DNA of 64,000 nucleotides from Apibacter mensalis (GTDB lineage: Bacteria; Bacteroidota; Bacteroidia; Flavobacteriales; Weeksellaceae). A model generated the notes under the pieces. It did no database searches. It was given only the letters and a program-made list of their open reading frames with translations, and had not been told where the DNA came from. A program made the translations under genes and the position numbers. Positions 8,170-17,858 of this stretch are shown in pieces. Position 1 is the stretch's first letter. Every line of letters starts with the position of its first letter. Location: contig NZ_LIVM01000011.1 of the NCBI RefSeq assembly GCF_001418685.1, positions 1 through 64,000 of the forward strand, given 5' to 3'.

Positions 8170-10779
8170 TTATTGTAAATAGTCTAAAGACTTTTTAATA
8201 GCATTTTCCAATCCTGATGGATCACTTCCACCTGCAGTAGCGAAAGACGGTTGGCCACCACCCCCTCCTTTTATTTCTTTGGATAATTCCTTTATGATAG
8301 TTCCGGCATGTAAGTTTTTAGATTTTAATAAATCTTCAGATATTCCTATTGAAAGAGTAGGTCTTTGATCCGTTTGCGTACCTATGATAATAAACAAATT
8401 AGAAATTTCTTTCTTTAATTGAAAAATTAAATCTTTTACTGAAGCAATACCTAAATCGGTTATTAATCCAATATAATTTATTTCATTAATTTGAGTTATT
8501 GAATTTTTCCAGAGTATTTTTTCATGATTTGATTTTTCTTTATTGAGTTGTTCAATTTGCTTTTTAAGTTGGTCATTCTCTAAATATATTTTTTCAATGG
8601 ATTTAATAGGATCATCCGGTTGTTTTAGAAAGCTTTTTATACGATCATATTGACTGAATTGATCTTTAAGAAAATTTATTCCGGTTTCGCCTGTTATAGC
8701 TTCAATTCTTCTTACTCCTGCTGAACTGGATGATTCGCTCATAATTTTGAAAAATATAATTTCATGGGTATTTTTTACATGGGTTCCTCCACATAATTCT
8801 ACTGAATTTCCAAATTTGATAACACGTACCAAATCTCCATATTTTTCTCCAAATAAAGCCATAGCTCCCATATCAATAGCTTTTTTAAATGGAACAGCTC
8901 TATTTTCTTCTAATTCTAGCCTTTCATATATTTTGGTATTGACCTTCATTTCTACTTTTTGTATCTCCTCAGCACTCATTTTACTGAAATGAGAAAAATC
9001 AAAGCGTAAATAATCCGGTCCTACATAAGATCCTTTTTGTTCCACATGTTTACCTAATACTTCCCTCAATGCCTCATGTAAAAGATGGGTTGCTGAATGG
9101 TTTTTGGTTATTGCCTCTCTCCTTTTGCTCTCTACTATAGCATTAAAAGGAAATTCAGGGTATTTTGGGAGCTCTTTTACCGTATGAATAATTAAATTAT
9201 TTTCCTTTTTTGTATTTAAAATTTCAATTTTTTCATTCAAATTTTCAATATATCCTATATCTCCTACTTGTCCCCCGCTCTCTGCATAAAATGGAGTGAT
9301 TTGAAACACTAATTGATAAAATTCTCCTTCTTTATTTTCAATTTTACGATATCTTGTTATTTTTACAGTAGTTTCGAGAAAATCATAACCTACAAATTCT
9401 TCCACATCATCCTCTTCTAAGATTACCCAGTCATAATTTTTAAAAGTTGTAGCAGATTTTGAACGAGCTTTTTGTTTGCTCATTTCTTCATTAAAACCAT
9501 TTTCATCAATAGATTTTCCATGATCTTCTGCAATTATTCGGGATAAATCCGAAGGGAATCCATAAGTATCGTATAATTCAAAAATAACATTACCGGGTAT
9601 AATTTTTAATCCGGGATTATTTTCCATAAAATGAGCCAATTTTACTAATCCTTGATCCAAAGTTCTCAAAAAACTGATTTCCTCTTCTTTTATGATTTCA
9701 GATATCAGGCTTTCTTGCTTAGAAATCTCGGGAAAAAACTCTCCCATTTGAGTATTTAAGATCGAAACTAACTTATATAAAATAGGTTCTTTTATATGCA
9801 ACACTCTGTATGCATACCCAATTGCTCTTCTCAAAATTCTTCGAATTACATATCCTGCACCGGAATTGGAAGGTAATTGACCATCGGCTATGGAAAATGT
9901 AATGGCTCTTATGTGATCGGCTAACACACGAATAGCTATATCCACATGGGTAGTCTCACCATAATTAAGCCCGGATATTTCTTCTATTTTTTTTATTATC
10001 GGAGTAAATACATCTGTATCATAATTTGAAATTTTTCCTTGTAATACCATACAAAGTCTTTCGAAACCCATTCCTGTATCTACATTTTTTTTAGGTAATT
10101 TTTCCAATCTTCCGTCTGCTTTACGAAGAAATTCCATAAAAACCAAATTCCAAACTTCGATGACTTGAGGATGGTCATTATTTACTAAATCTTTTCCATC
10201 GATTTTTTTTCTATCTTCATCCGAACGGATGTCAACATGAATTTCAGAACAAGGCCCACAAGGTCCTGTTTCGCCCATTTCCCAAAAATTATCTTTTTTA
10301 TTACCTAGAAGTATTCGATCTTCTGCTATATGCTCTTTCCAAAAGTTGTATGCTTCTACATCTTTTTCTAAGCTTTCTTCTGCATCTCCTTCAAATATGG
10401 TTACGTATAATCGGTCCTTAGATATATGAAATACTTCAGTTAATAATTCCCAAGCCCATTCAATTGCTTCTTTTTTAAAATAATCTCCAAAGCTCCAGTT
10501 TCCAAGCATTTCAAACATGGTATGGTGATATGTATCTTTACCTACATCATCCAGATCGTTATGTTTTCCTGAAACCCGTAAACATTTTTGTGTATCAGCC
10601 GTACGTTTATTTTTAGGTTCTTTATATCCTAGAAAATAGTCCTTAAATTGAGTCATTCCGGAATTGGAAAACATGAGAGTAGGATCATCTTTTAAAACAA
10701 TCGGAGCTGACGGAACTATAACGTGTTGTTTAGATTGAAAAAAATCAAGAAAAGTTTTTCGTATTTCTTTAGAAGTCAT
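8170..10779 (-). CDS. alaS: Alanine--tRNA ligase
   Basis: Charges tRNA-Ala. At 869 residues it is full length. The class II catalytic core opens with the expected motif HHTMFEMLGNWSFGDY (85-100). The editing domain, which removes mischarged Ser and Gly, carries HSATHLLHE near 565 and CGGTH near 663, giving the HxxxH...CxxxH zinc and active-site residues. The C-terminal C-Ala domain ends with the glycine-rich GGGGGQPSFATAGG. The ATG at 10779 is supported by a TAnnTTTG element 24 bases upstream with a TTTG 22 bases before it. Monocistronic. Confidence 0.98.
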   Translation of the reverse strand: MTSKEIRKTFLDFFQSKQHVIVPSAPIVLKDDPTLMFSNSGMTQFKDYFLGYKEPKNKRTADTQKCLRVSGKHNDLDDVGKDTYHHTMFEMLGNWSFGDYFKKEAIEWAWELLTEVFHISKDRLYVTIFEGDAEESLEKDVEAYNFWKEHIAEDRILLGNKKDNFWEMGETGPCGPCSEIHVDIRSDEDRKKIDGKDLVNNDHPQVIEVWNLVFMEFLRKADGRLEKLPKKNVDTGMGFERLCMVLQGKISNYDTDVFTPIIKKIEEISGLNYGETTHVDIAIRVLADHIRAITFSIADGQLPSNSGAGYVIRRILRRAIGYAYRVLHIKEPILYKLVSILNTQMGEFFPEISKQESLISEIIKEEEISFLRTLDQGLVKLAHFMENNPGLKIIPGNVIFELYDTYGFPSDLSRIIAEDHGKSIDENGFNEEMSKQKARSKSATTFKNYDWVILEEDDVEEFVGYDFLETTVKITRYRKIENKEGEFYQLVFQITPFYAESGGQVGDIGYIENLNEKIEILNTKKENNLIIHTVKELPKYPEFPFNAIVESKRREAITKNHSATHLLHEALREVLGKHVEQKGSYVGPDYLRFDFSHFSKMSAEEIQKVEMKVNTKIYERLELEENRAVPFKKAIDMGAMALFGEKYGDLVRVIKFGNSVELCGGTHVKNTHEIIFFKIMSESSSSAGVRRIEAITGETGINFLKDQFSQYDRIKSFLKQPDDPIKSIEKIYLENDQLKKQIEQLNKEKSNHEKILWKNSITQINEINYIGLITDLGIASVKDLIFQLKKEISNLFIIIGTQTDQRPTLSIGISEDLLKSKNLHAGTIIKELSKEIKGGGGGQPSFATAGGSDPSGLENAIKKSLDYLQ

Positions 10780-10803
10780 TTTACTACTTGGTTTTTGGAG
10801 CTA

Positions 10804-10837
10804 CAAAAATAAGAATTTTAAAATTTTATATTACAAA
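10804..10837 (-). promoter_or_regulatory. Promoter of alaS (-7 TATTTTTG, -33 TTTG)
   Basis: On the minus strand TTTG (10834-10837) is followed after 22 bases by TATTTTTG (10804-10811), 24 bases before the alaS ATG. Both elements fit the Bacteroidota consensus; the spacing is slightly long. Confidence 0.55.
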
Positions 10838-11338
10838 TTAATTTATTTCTGCGTTTTGTTTAAAATTTATAATATCCTTTAGGTCATTCATGGTGTATTG
10901 CATCCATTCGATTTGTTTTTTTATCTTGCCATCTCTGTCAAAATAGAGCCAAGAAGTAAATTTCATTTCAGGTACTAATTTATCATTATAGTAATAAGGA
11001 TTATATTGCCCACTGACTGCGACAATACTGTCATTGGATACGATTTCTTTAATAGTTATGCTTTCGGGATAGTTTTGATGTTTTTTAAAATTTTTATCAT
11101 TCCAACTACTCTCATACATATCCTGTATATTATTTTTACCTTCTATTAATGATTGAGAAACCGCATCTACCCATTTAGGCCTAAAGTCTGAATAAAAGTT
11201 CATAAGTCGTTTTGCATCATTTCTTTGAGCATATATTTTATAAAATTCCTCTACAGTTTTTACATTTTTCTTTTTTTCAATAGAATTACATGATAGTAGA
11301 ATCAAGCTGAAAAGAAAATAAGCAACAATTTTTTTCAT
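10838..11338 (-). CDS. NTF2-like/SnoaL-like lipoprotein
   Basis: A 166-residue exported protein. The first 17 residues form a lipoprotein signal peptide ending in the lipobox LLSC, so Cys17 would be lipidated. The mature part has the length and pattern of an NTF2-like fold: a helical start (VEEFYKIYAQRNDAKRLMNFYS) followed by strands (IVAVSGQYNPYYY, EMKFTSWLYFDRDGKIKKQIEW). No catalytic residues can be assigned and the function is unknown. It lies upstream of alaS on the same strand and has its own -7 motif 22 bases before the start. Confidence 0.65.
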   Translation of the reverse strand: MKKIVAYFLFSLILLSCNSIEKKKNVKTVEEFYKIYAQRNDAKRLMNFYSDFRPKWVDAVSQSLIEGKNNIQDMYESSWNDKNFKKHQNYPESITIKEIVSNDSIVAVSGQYNPYYYNDKLVPEMKFTSWLYFDRDGKIKKQIEWMQYTMNDLKDIINFKQNAEIN

Positions 11339-11360
11339 TATAAATTTAATTTTAAGTTGT

Positions 11361-11368
11361 CAAAAATA
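11361..11368 (-). promoter_or_regulatory. TAnnTTTG -7 element for the NTF2-like lipoprotein gene
   Basis: TATTTTTG on the minus strand, 22 bases upstream of the ATG at 11338. A possible TTG lies 25 bases further upstream, a long spacing. Confidence 0.5.
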
Positions 11369-11588
11369 ATATTATTAATTTATATTTATTTATCAATATA
11401 ACATTTGTTTTTAATATAGTAAACTTATTTTATGGTTAAAAGTGAAAAAAATTAACAAAAACAATATAATTTAACATTTTTTTAACTACCTTATCTAAAC
11501 CCTTTGTTTAAAATGACTTTAGGAGTTTGACATAGTTCACATCCGGTGTATTAAGCGTATCGAATAATATATTTATATATTGAGATTG

Positions 11589-11596
11589 TACTTTTG
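11589..11596 (+). promoter_or_regulatory. TAnnTTTG -7 element for the rlpA-like gene
   Basis: TACTTTTG, 25 bases upstream of the ATG at 11622. No TTTG is seen at the expected -33 position. Confidence 0.5.
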
Positions 11597-11621
11597 CAAC
11601 ACCAATGAATAAAACTAAAAT

Positions 11622-12098
11622 ATGAAGAAAGTAACATTAGCATTGATGATTATTTTATTAGTGTCTTTATCATTTACTATTTTCAATAATGAAGAATTAG
11701 TAAAAGCTCCTTCCCTAACTAATGTACCTGGTGACACTATTAAAATAAATAACCAAAATGACAGTTTGACAAGTAACGTATTTAAGGAAGATAATGATAA
11801 TAATGAAAAATCAACTCTTTCAGGTCGTGTTTCTTGGTATGGAGGAAAATTTCATGGTAGATTGACTTCCAGTGGAGAAAGATATAATATGAACGATTTT
11901 ACTGCTGCACATAAAACTTTGCCATTCGGAACAAAAGTAAAAATTATAAATCCCAAAAATGGTAAGGAAGTTATTGTACGTATTACAGATCGAGGACCAT
12001 TTGTTCCCAAAAGAGAATTTGATTTAAGCAAGGCAGCTTTTGCGGAGTTAACAAGCTTAACTACAGGGGTTATAAATGTTAATTATGAAATATTGTAA
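11622..12098 (+). CDS. RlpA-like septal ring/cell wall protein
   Basis: A 158-residue exported protein. The N-terminal 20 residues are a hydrophobic signal peptide or anchor, followed by a polar linker to about residue 65. The C-terminal double-psi beta-barrel begins at GRVSWYGGKFHGRLTSSGE and continues through AAHKTLPFGTKVKI to VRITDRGPF, the landmark RlpA block with the conserved Asp-Arg-Gly. RlpA proteins bind or cleave denuded glycan strands of peptidoglycan. There is no SPOR domain, so it is the short Bacteroidota form. It is monocistronic, followed by a strong terminator. Confidence 0.85.
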   Translation: MKKVTLALMIILLVSLSFTIFNNEELVKAPSLTNVPGDTIKINNQNDSLTSNVFKEDNDNNEKSTLSGRVSWYGGKFHGRLTSSGERYNMNDFTAAHKTLPFGTKVKIINPKNGKEVIVRITDRGPFVPKREFDLSKAAFAELTSLTTGVINVNYEIL

Positions 12099-12140
12099 TA
12101 GTGACCATTAAATATTTAACTTAATTATAATTAGTTAGTA

Positions 12141-12172
12141 AACTTCGGTTATTGAAACCGAAGTTTTTTTTA
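12141..12172 (+). terminator. Strong intrinsic terminator of the rlpA-like gene
   Basis: A perfect 10-bp stem, AACTTCGGTT (12141-12150) with AACCGAAGTT (12156-12165), a 5-base loop, then a run of Ts to 12171. Confidence 0.9.
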
Positions 12173-12553
12173 TTGATCATGTATTTAGACCGGAACATGG
12201 TAATAAAATGATTGATTAAGAATTAAAGAGTATTACATTACAGATCAACGAGTTATGATTCAATATAATTAATAAATAAATGCATTTTTATAGCTGTTGG
12301 TTAAAAGTTATGAAATCAATAAATTAATCTTTTTCCTTTTTATGAGTACCATTAGCTGCTTTTACAACCTATAAATTTTAGCATTTTATATGAGAGCTGA
12401 GCTTACATCATTTACTCCTTTTTAACTTGTAATCTTAATGTTACTTGTTTGCTAAAGTAAATGAGCTGCAGAGGTATGTTAGCAGAATTAACAATAATAA
12501 CTTTCTATGGAAGCAATCCGTCGAAATTAGGTGAAATATTAAAATAAAAATAT
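12173..12553. other. Intergenic region without a supported gene
   Basis: This 380-base stretch lies between the rlpA-like terminator and the end of rimO on the opposite strand. It holds only a 30-codon minus-strand open stretch (12412-12504) with no start codon. Its less AT-rich patches could be decayed coding sequence. No RNA gene or repeat is evident. Confidence 0.5.
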
Positions 12554-13858
12554 TTAATTTACTAATTCGCCATAAAGGTCAAAGTCTTCGGCTCGATTAA
12601 TTTTAACTGATACGAAGCTGCCTATCGATAAATATACATTTTGAGCTGATATTAAAACTTCATTGTCAACATCCGGAGAATCATATTCTGTTCTAGCAAC
12701 ATAATAATCACCTTCTTTTCTATCAATAATACATGTAAATGTCTTACCTATTTTTTCTTGATTTAATTCCCAAGAAATTTGTGATTGAATTTCCATGATT
12801 TCATTCACACGATTCATTTTTTCTTTCTCAGATAAAGAATCTTCTAATGAAAAAGCGGCTGTATTTTCCTCGTGGGAATAAGAAAAGCAACCTAAACGGT
12901 CGAACCTTTGCTCAATTATCCAATTTTTTAATTCTTCGAAATGTTCTTGAGTCTCTCCGGGATAACCAACAATTAATGTTGTTCTAATTGCCATGTCAGG
13001 AACTTTGGATCGGAATTCAGTTAGTAATTTATTGGTTTTTTCTTTATTAGTTCCTCTTTTCATAGACTTTAGTATATCACTACAGATATGTTGGAGAGGG
13101 ATATCAATATAATTGCAAATCTTAGGCTCATTTTTCATCAGCTCCAATACATCCATAGGAAATCCGGTGGGAAAGGCATAATGTAAACGAATCCATTCAA
13201 TACCTTCAACTTTAATTAGCTCTTTTAATAAATCTGCGAGCGCCCTTTTTTTATATAAATCCAAGCCATAATAAGTTACATCCTGGGCAATTAAAATTAA
13301 TTCTTTTGTTCCTCCTCGTGCCAATGATTGAGCTTCTTTTACCAGATCTTCAATAGGGGTTGAAATATGCTTACCTCTTATTAAAGGAATAGCACAAAAA
13401 CTGCAAGGTCTATCACAACCTTCGGAGATTTTTAAATAGGCATAATGCCTGGGAGTGGTAATCAGCTTTTCACCTACCAGCTCATGTTTATAATCTGCAC
13501 CTAGAGCTTTTAATAATAAAGGCAATTCTCGAGTTCCAAAATATTGGTCTACATTAGGAATTTCTTTTTCTAAATCAGGCTTATATCTTTCAGAAAGACA
13601 TCCGGTAACAAAAATTTTTTCTATAATTCCTTTTTCTTTTTGTTTTACACATTCTAAAATAGTATGGATGCTTTCTTCTTTAGCATTATCTATAAATCCG
13701 CATGTATTGATTACAACAATATCTCCTTTTTGTTCATGAACAACTTCCTTATTATTAGCCTTTAGTTGATTTATAAGGATTTCAGAATCGTAAATATTTT
13801 TAGAACAGCCTAAAGTTATAATGTTAATTTTTTTTTTTCCCACAGATTTTGTTCGCAT
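12554..13858 (-). CDS. rimO: Ribosomal protein uS12 methylthiotransferase RimO
   Basis: A radical-SAM enzyme that adds a methylthio group to the conserved aspartate of ribosomal protein S12. The N-terminal UPF0004 domain supplies Cys18, Cys53 and Cys87 for the auxiliary iron-sulfur cluster. The radical-SAM CxxxCxxC is C148-C152-C155 (GCDRPCSFC), and a TRAM domain closes the protein. The 434 residues, the GTRELP segment and the absence of MiaB-like features favour RimO over MiaB. A TAACTTTG motif lies 21 bases before the ATG. Monocistronic. Confidence 0.93.
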   Translation of the reverse strand: MRTKSVGKKKINIITLGCSKNIYDSEILINQLKANNKEVVHEQKGDIVVINTCGFIDNAKEESIHTILECVKQKEKGIIEKIFVTGCLSERYKPDLEKEIPNVDQYFGTRELPLLLKALGADYKHELVGEKLITTPRHYAYLKISEGCDRPCSFCAIPLIRGKHISTPIEDLVKEAQSLARGGTKELILIAQDVTYYGLDLYKKRALADLLKELIKVEGIEWIRLHYAFPTGFPMDVLELMKNEPKICNYIDIPLQHICSDILKSMKRGTNKEKTNKLLTEFRSKVPDMAIRTTLIVGYPGETQEHFEELKNWIIEQRFDRLGCFSYSHEENTAAFSLEDSLSEKEKMNRVNEIMEIQSQISWELNQEKIGKTFTCIIDRKEGDYYVARTEYDSPDVDNEVLISAQNVYLSIGSFVSVKINRAEDFDLYGELVN

Positions 13859-13879
13859 TCGCTGTTATTTTTAATAAGG

Positions 13880-13887
13880 CAAAGTTA
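13880..13887 (-). promoter_or_regulatory. TAnnTTTG -7 element for rimO
   Basis: TAACTTTG on the minus strand, 21 bases upstream of the rimO ATG. Confidence 0.5.
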
Positions 13888-13939
13888 TTTATATTTTTAT
13901 AAAATGTAAATTATTGACTAAAATCTAATAATATTTAGA

Positions 13940-14902
13940 TTAATTTAATTCTAATATCTTCTTAACCCATGTTTTAACATGATAATTACTTAATATATGA
14001 TCAGGAACCATCTCATACTTTGTATGTAAAAATTTATCTGGGATTTCAATGTTTTCCGGATCGATGATTAGGATGTTATTGGGATTATAAAAATCGTAAT
14101 TAATAATATCTTTATTGGTAGTGATTAACTTTTTATTAAGTCCTAAGGCTTCAAAGACTCGAAAAGTTAACCCTGTCTGTTCAGGTCTCTGTATATCAAC
14201 CATAAGATTAGACCTTTTGATTTTATCAAGAACCTGTTCTCTTGAAACCATTCTATTTAAATATTTAATCTTGGTTTTGATTTTCCGAGTATAAAAATTA
14301 AATTGTCTACGATTTACTACCATAAATTCGTAAGGATAATTTTTTTTTTCTAATATTTTAGCTATTTTTTCTAAAATGGGTGTTCTGTTATCTAAAGAAG
14401 AAATATTAAAAGCTTTTCTTTCCTCATGAAAATTTATATCCTTTACTTGTTCGTATATATAATTAGTTATAAAATTTAGATTGTATTTTTTAGCATCTTC
14501 TTTATCATAGCTGTAAATTTTATCAAAATATTTAAAAGTGTTAATAATAGATGGCATGCGTTGAATGCCATCATAATGATAAGCAATCATTTCATTGCTC
14601 TTAAATTGACAAAAATTTAAAGTTTCAGGAGAAAGCCATTCAGCATGTATAATAACAATCTTATCCAATTTGGAATAATTAGATAAAGTATCTTTAATTA
14701 ATTTATCTAGATGAGAGGTTTTAATATTATAATTAAAAAATGATTTATTAATTAGATTTTTTAAACGTACCCATAAATTTGGATAACGATATCTGTTAGC
14801 ATAAATATCAATATGGATAGCTTCTATATCTAATTCTTTCATTGCAGAAATAATATATTTATCATATCCGTAATAATCTAAAGATATTAAGGCGACTTTC
14901 AT
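13940..14902 (-). CDS. Putative glycosyltransferase, CgeB-like
   Basis: A 320-residue cytosolic protein with two Rossmann-like halves. It begins MKVALISLDYYGYDKYI. The second half carries an EQTGLTFRVFEALGLNKKLITTNKDI segment typical of the nucleotide-sugar binding domain of GT-B enzymes such as the CgeB and DUF3880/glycosyl transferase 1_2 group. It probably transfers a sugar to a surface polysaccharide or lipid, but donor and acceptor are unknown and no other polysaccharide genes lie beside it. The assignment is from fold-level pattern only. Confidence 0.6.
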   Translation of the reverse strand: MKVALISLDYYGYDKYIISAMKELDIEAIHIDIYANRYRYPNLWVRLKNLINKSFFNYNIKTSHLDKLIKDTLSNYSKLDKIVIIHAEWLSPETLNFCQFKSNEMIAYHYDGIQRMPSIINTFKYFDKIYSYDKEDAKKYNLNFITNYIYEQVKDINFHEERKAFNISSLDNRTPILEKIAKILEKKNYPYEFMVVNRRQFNFYTRKIKTKIKYLNRMVSREQVLDKIKRSNLMVDIQRPEQTGLTFRVFEALGLNKKLITTNKDIINYDFYNPNNILIIDPENIEIPDKFLHTKYEMVPDHILSNYHVKTWVKKILELN

Positions 14903-14947
14903 AATTTAAAAATATAAAAAAACCGTTATTAAGTTATAAAAATAGAG

Positions 14948-14955
14948 CAAATTTA
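14948..14955 (-). promoter_or_regulatory. TAnnTTTG -7 element upstream of the CgeB-like gene
   Basis: TAAATTTG on the minus strand, 45 bases before the ATG at 14902, somewhat farther than is usual in this window. Confidence 0.4.
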
Positions 14956-15004
14956 ACCGTATACTTTAAATTATCGTATTAAAATTGCTAAATTTTACTA
15001 ATTT

Positions 15005-16168
15005 TTAACTTATTATCTTATTTTTCTTACTTCCTTCATAAATTTCGTATTGAAAAAAACGACATTCTAATTTTCCATTATAAATTTTAATTTTTCTTGA
15101 TGGTCGTAGACCAATTTTTTTATAGGCTTCGATGTCAGAGGTGATGAACCAAGATAACGTATTTTTATAATTATTTTTTAAAGTATCTCCGATTTGTTTA
15201 TAGAAATTATCTGTATTAATTGGTATTCTTTCATCGTAAGGCGGATTAAAAACTATTAATAAGGGAAACAGGTCTTTTTGAGAAGTAAAAAAATTCTGTT
15301 TTTTTAGCTCAATAAATTCTGATAGATCTGCTGCTTCAATATTTATTTTTGCAGAAGTTATGGCTTTATCTAAAATATCATATCCAATTATTTTACCTGA
15401 AAAATCTGTTATTTTATTTATTCTAGTATCTTTAATCTTATTAAATAATTCCAAATCAAAATTTTTCCAATTCATAAAACCAAATTTATTCCGGTGTAGT
15501 TGTGGGGGAATTTGTAAAGCTATCATAGCGGCTTCAATTAATAAAGTACCGGAACCGCACATAGGATCAAGAAAATTACCTTTTCCGTCCCATCCCGCTA
15601 AATTTAATAATCCTGCAGCTAAAACTTCGTTTATGGGTGCTTCAAAATGAGATTTACGATATCCTCTTTTAAAGAGAGGGTCTCCACTACTGTCTAACGA
15701 TATGGTAACCTCTTGATTACTTATGTGTAAATGGAATTTAATATCCGGATTATACCTTTCAATATCAGGTCTTTTACCAAATTTTTTTCTGAAGCGATCC
15801 ACTATTCCATCTTTCATTTTCAACATGATGTATTGAGAATGTTTAAAATAATCAGAATATATCGTTGAATCAATTGCAAATGATTGTGAATTAAAAAAAT
15901 AATTTTCCCATGGAATTTTGTTTATTTCTCTTTCAAAAGTATTTTCATTTTTGGCTTTAAAATGATATATGGGTACCAGTATTTTCAAGGCAGTTCTTAG
16001 TGAGTAATTCGTTTTGTATAAAAAACCTAAATCTCCTAGGTATTCAACAGCTCTGTTTTTTTTAACAATTTGGGAGGCTCCTAATTGCTTTAGTTCTTGT
16101 ACAAGCACATCTTCTAAACCATAAAAGGTTTTGGCTTGCATTGTAAAGGAATCTTTATTAGCAAACAT
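15005..16168 (-). CDS. THUMP domain class I SAM-dependent RNA methyltransferase (RlmL N-terminal-like)
   Basis: A 387-residue RNA methyltransferase. The N-terminal ferredoxin-like and THUMP part (about 10-160) starts at QAKTFYGLEDVLVQELKQLGA, a characteristic opening of the YpsC/RlmL group. The Rossmann methyltransferase domain has the SAM-binding FLDPMCGSGTLLIEAA near 200 and the catalytic NPPYDER near 309, typical of N2-guanine methylation. By family it is expected to modify a 23S rRNA guanine; it lacks the RlmK half found in the fused enterobacterial enzyme. The ATG at 16168 is used, but the ATG nine codons later is also possible. Confidence 0.85.
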   Translation of the reverse strand: MFANKDSFTMQAKTFYGLEDVLVQELKQLGASQIVKKNRAVEYLGDLGFLYKTNYSLRTALKILVPIYHFKAKNENTFEREINKIPWENYFFNSQSFAIDSTIYSDYFKHSQYIMLKMKDGIVDRFRKKFGKRPDIERYNPDIKFHLHISNQEVTISLDSSGDPLFKRGYRKSHFEAPINEVLAAGLLNLAGWDGKGNFLDPMCGSGTLLIEAAMIALQIPPQLHRNKFGFMNWKNFDLELFNKIKDTRINKITDFSGKIIGYDILDKAITSAKINIEAADLSEFIELKKQNFFTSQKDLFPLLIVFNPPYDERIPINTDNFYKQIGDTLKNNYKNTLSWFITSDIEAYKKIGLRPSRKIKIYNGKLECRFFQYEIYEGSKKNKIIS

Positions 16169-16389
16169 TATTTATTATTACAATTAAAATGAAGTTAAAT
16201 GTGTTAATATGGTAACATGTAAATTTTATTTAAAAACACTTTTATTAAAATCATATTGATTCTTAAAATATCTTTCAAATATAAGATTACTTTTTTTAGA
16301 AAATAATTATTGATTGATTTTAAATAAAATAGGTAACAAATAAATTATAAAATAGAATCTTTCAAGTTAGGGAATTAAAGTTTTAACAA

Positions 16390-16425
16390 AAACAAAAAAA
16401 GAAAAGCCCGGTATTGCCAGGCTTT
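16390..16425 (-). terminator. Intrinsic terminator of the SurA-like gene
   Basis: AAAGCC (16403-16408) pairs with GGCTTT (16420-16425), with an inner GG/CC pairing beyond one mismatch. On the minus strand the stem is followed by a T-rich tract (16394-16402). It lies just downstream of the stop at 16447. Confidence 0.75.
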
Positions 16426-16446
16426 GCTCAAAAAATAATTTAATTT

Positions 16447-17784
16447 TTATCTATTTTTAATTTGTAACCAATCTATGGAAAAATTGCATTTTTTATACTC
16501 ATTTTGAACAGTTATAAATGTTGAAGGAATTTGTGCTTCCACCCATTTTTCAATTACTTCATTTTCCTTAGTTTTCTGTGCAAAACCTTTAATTCTATTA
16601 TAATCAATTACCAAATTCATTTTGTGAGTCGGAATTACATCTGTAATTTTCAATAATTTAACAACAGTTCTATTATTTTCTTTATCTTCAAAAACTTCAG
16701 ATAAGTCACCTTTTCCAAGCCCTGAAAGGTTATATAGAACTTTTGTAGGTAATTTTATTTTTTCAAATCTATTATCTCCGGTTTGAGAATTTGACAATAA
16801 ACCGCCATTGTATTTAGTATATTTGTCATCTGAATATTTCAAAGCAGCTTGATTAAATGTGATTTTTTCCGCTTTAATATCTTCTCTTATATCTTCTAGT
16901 TTCTTTATGGCTGCCTTTATTTCTTCTTGATTAGGGATAGACATTAATAAAATATGTCTTAAATCTATAGCTTGACCTTTCTTTTTTTCAAGATAAACAA
17001 TATGAAAACCATACTCAGTTTCAAATGGTTCAGATATTTGCCCCTCTTCCAAGCCAAAAGCAACTGCATCAAATTCTTTCACCATTTGCTCTCTTCTAAC
17101 ATTTAAAATTTGACCACCATTGGCTGCAGAACCGGGATCCTGAGAGTACATTTTAGCCATATCAGCAAAACTTGCTCCTTCTTCAATTTGTTTTTTTATT
17201 GATTTTAATTGATTTATCAATTCTTCCTTATGACTCTCTGTTAATTTAGGATACATGTAAATTTGTCCATATTCGATTTCTTCATTTAAGGTAGGAAATT
17301 CAGATTCATGAGCTCGGTAAAATTCTTTTAAATACTCGGGAGAAACATCTACGTTTTTGGTTAATTCTGCCATTTTCCTTTGAGTATACATTTGATTTTT
17401 AATCATAGTTTCCAGTAGACTTCTCAACTCTCCCATAGTTTTAAACTTGAAATTGGTTAGAATATTTACGTCAGAACCAAAGTAATTTCTATATCCTTCA
17501 ATTCGTGACTCAGCCTCTCTGGCAACCTCATCTTTATTAACAGTAATTAGTGTATCATGTTTAGCTTTATATAAAATAATTTTTTCTTTCATCATGTTTT
17601 CTATAAAGCTACATCTATCGGTAACGGTTTGGCCTTCAGATCGAGCATAATTTTCGCCTTCTTTAACATCTGTTTCTGTAATTATTTCATTTCCCACAAC
17701 AGCTACTATCCCATCTAATTTTGTTTCCTGAGCAAAAATGGATGTAGATACAAAAAAGGTTACTACTAAAAATAATCTATTCAT
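16447..17784 (-). CDS. SurA-like periplasmic peptidylprolyl isomerase/chaperone
   Basis: A 445-residue exported folding factor for outer-membrane proteins. A signal peptide ends at about residue 18 (SIFAQ). A SurA N-terminal chaperone region follows (KLDGIVAVVGNEIITETDV). The first parvulin domain spans about 172-270, with the typical DPGSAANGGQ and PFETEYGFHIVYL blocks. A second parvulin-like segment (about 275-375) contains LRHILL and YNGGLL. Its own TAnnTTTG motif lies 19 bases upstream. It sits directly downstream of a second SurA-like gene, a tandem I associate with Flavobacteriia. Confidence 0.9.
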   Translation of the reverse strand: MNRLFLVVTFFVSTSIFAQETKLDGIVAVVGNEIITETDVKEGENYARSEGQTVTDRCSFIENMMKEKIILYKAKHDTLITVNKDEVAREAESRIEGYRNYFGSDVNILTNFKFKTMGELRSLLETMIKNQMYTQRKMAELTKNVDVSPEYLKEFYRAHESEFPTLNEEIEYGQIYMYPKLTESHKEELINQLKSIKKQIEEGASFADMAKMYSQDPGSAANGGQILNVRREQMVKEFDAVAFGLEEGQISEPFETEYGFHIVYLEKKKGQAIDLRHILLMSIPNQEEIKAAIKKLEDIREDIKAEKITFNQAALKYSDDKYTKYNGGLLSNSQTGDNRFEKIKLPTKVLYNLSGLGKGDLSEVFEDKENNRTVVKLLKITDVIPTHKMNLVIDYNRIKGFAQKTKENEVIEKWVEAQIPSTFITVQNEYKKCNFSIDWLQIKNR

Positions 17785-17803
17785 TTTAAGTTTTTATATT
17801 CTG

Positions 17804-17811
17804 CAAATTTA
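17804..17811 (-). promoter_or_regulatory. TAnnTTTG -7 element for the SurA-like gene
   Basis: TAAATTTG on the minus strand, 19 bases before the ATG at 17784, so this gene can be transcribed independently of its upstream homologue. Confidence 0.5.
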
Positions 17812-17858
17812 AAATTCTTTTATTTAGTAATACGTGTTTGTATAAGTTTTTAACGTTA

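Noticed and set aside
8747-8992. Plus-strand open frame inside alaS
   Set aside because: It is antisense to a conserved coding region with no promoter or family; the same applies to the other antisense frames inside murA, gyrA, tamB, def, ruvX, ccsBA and priA.
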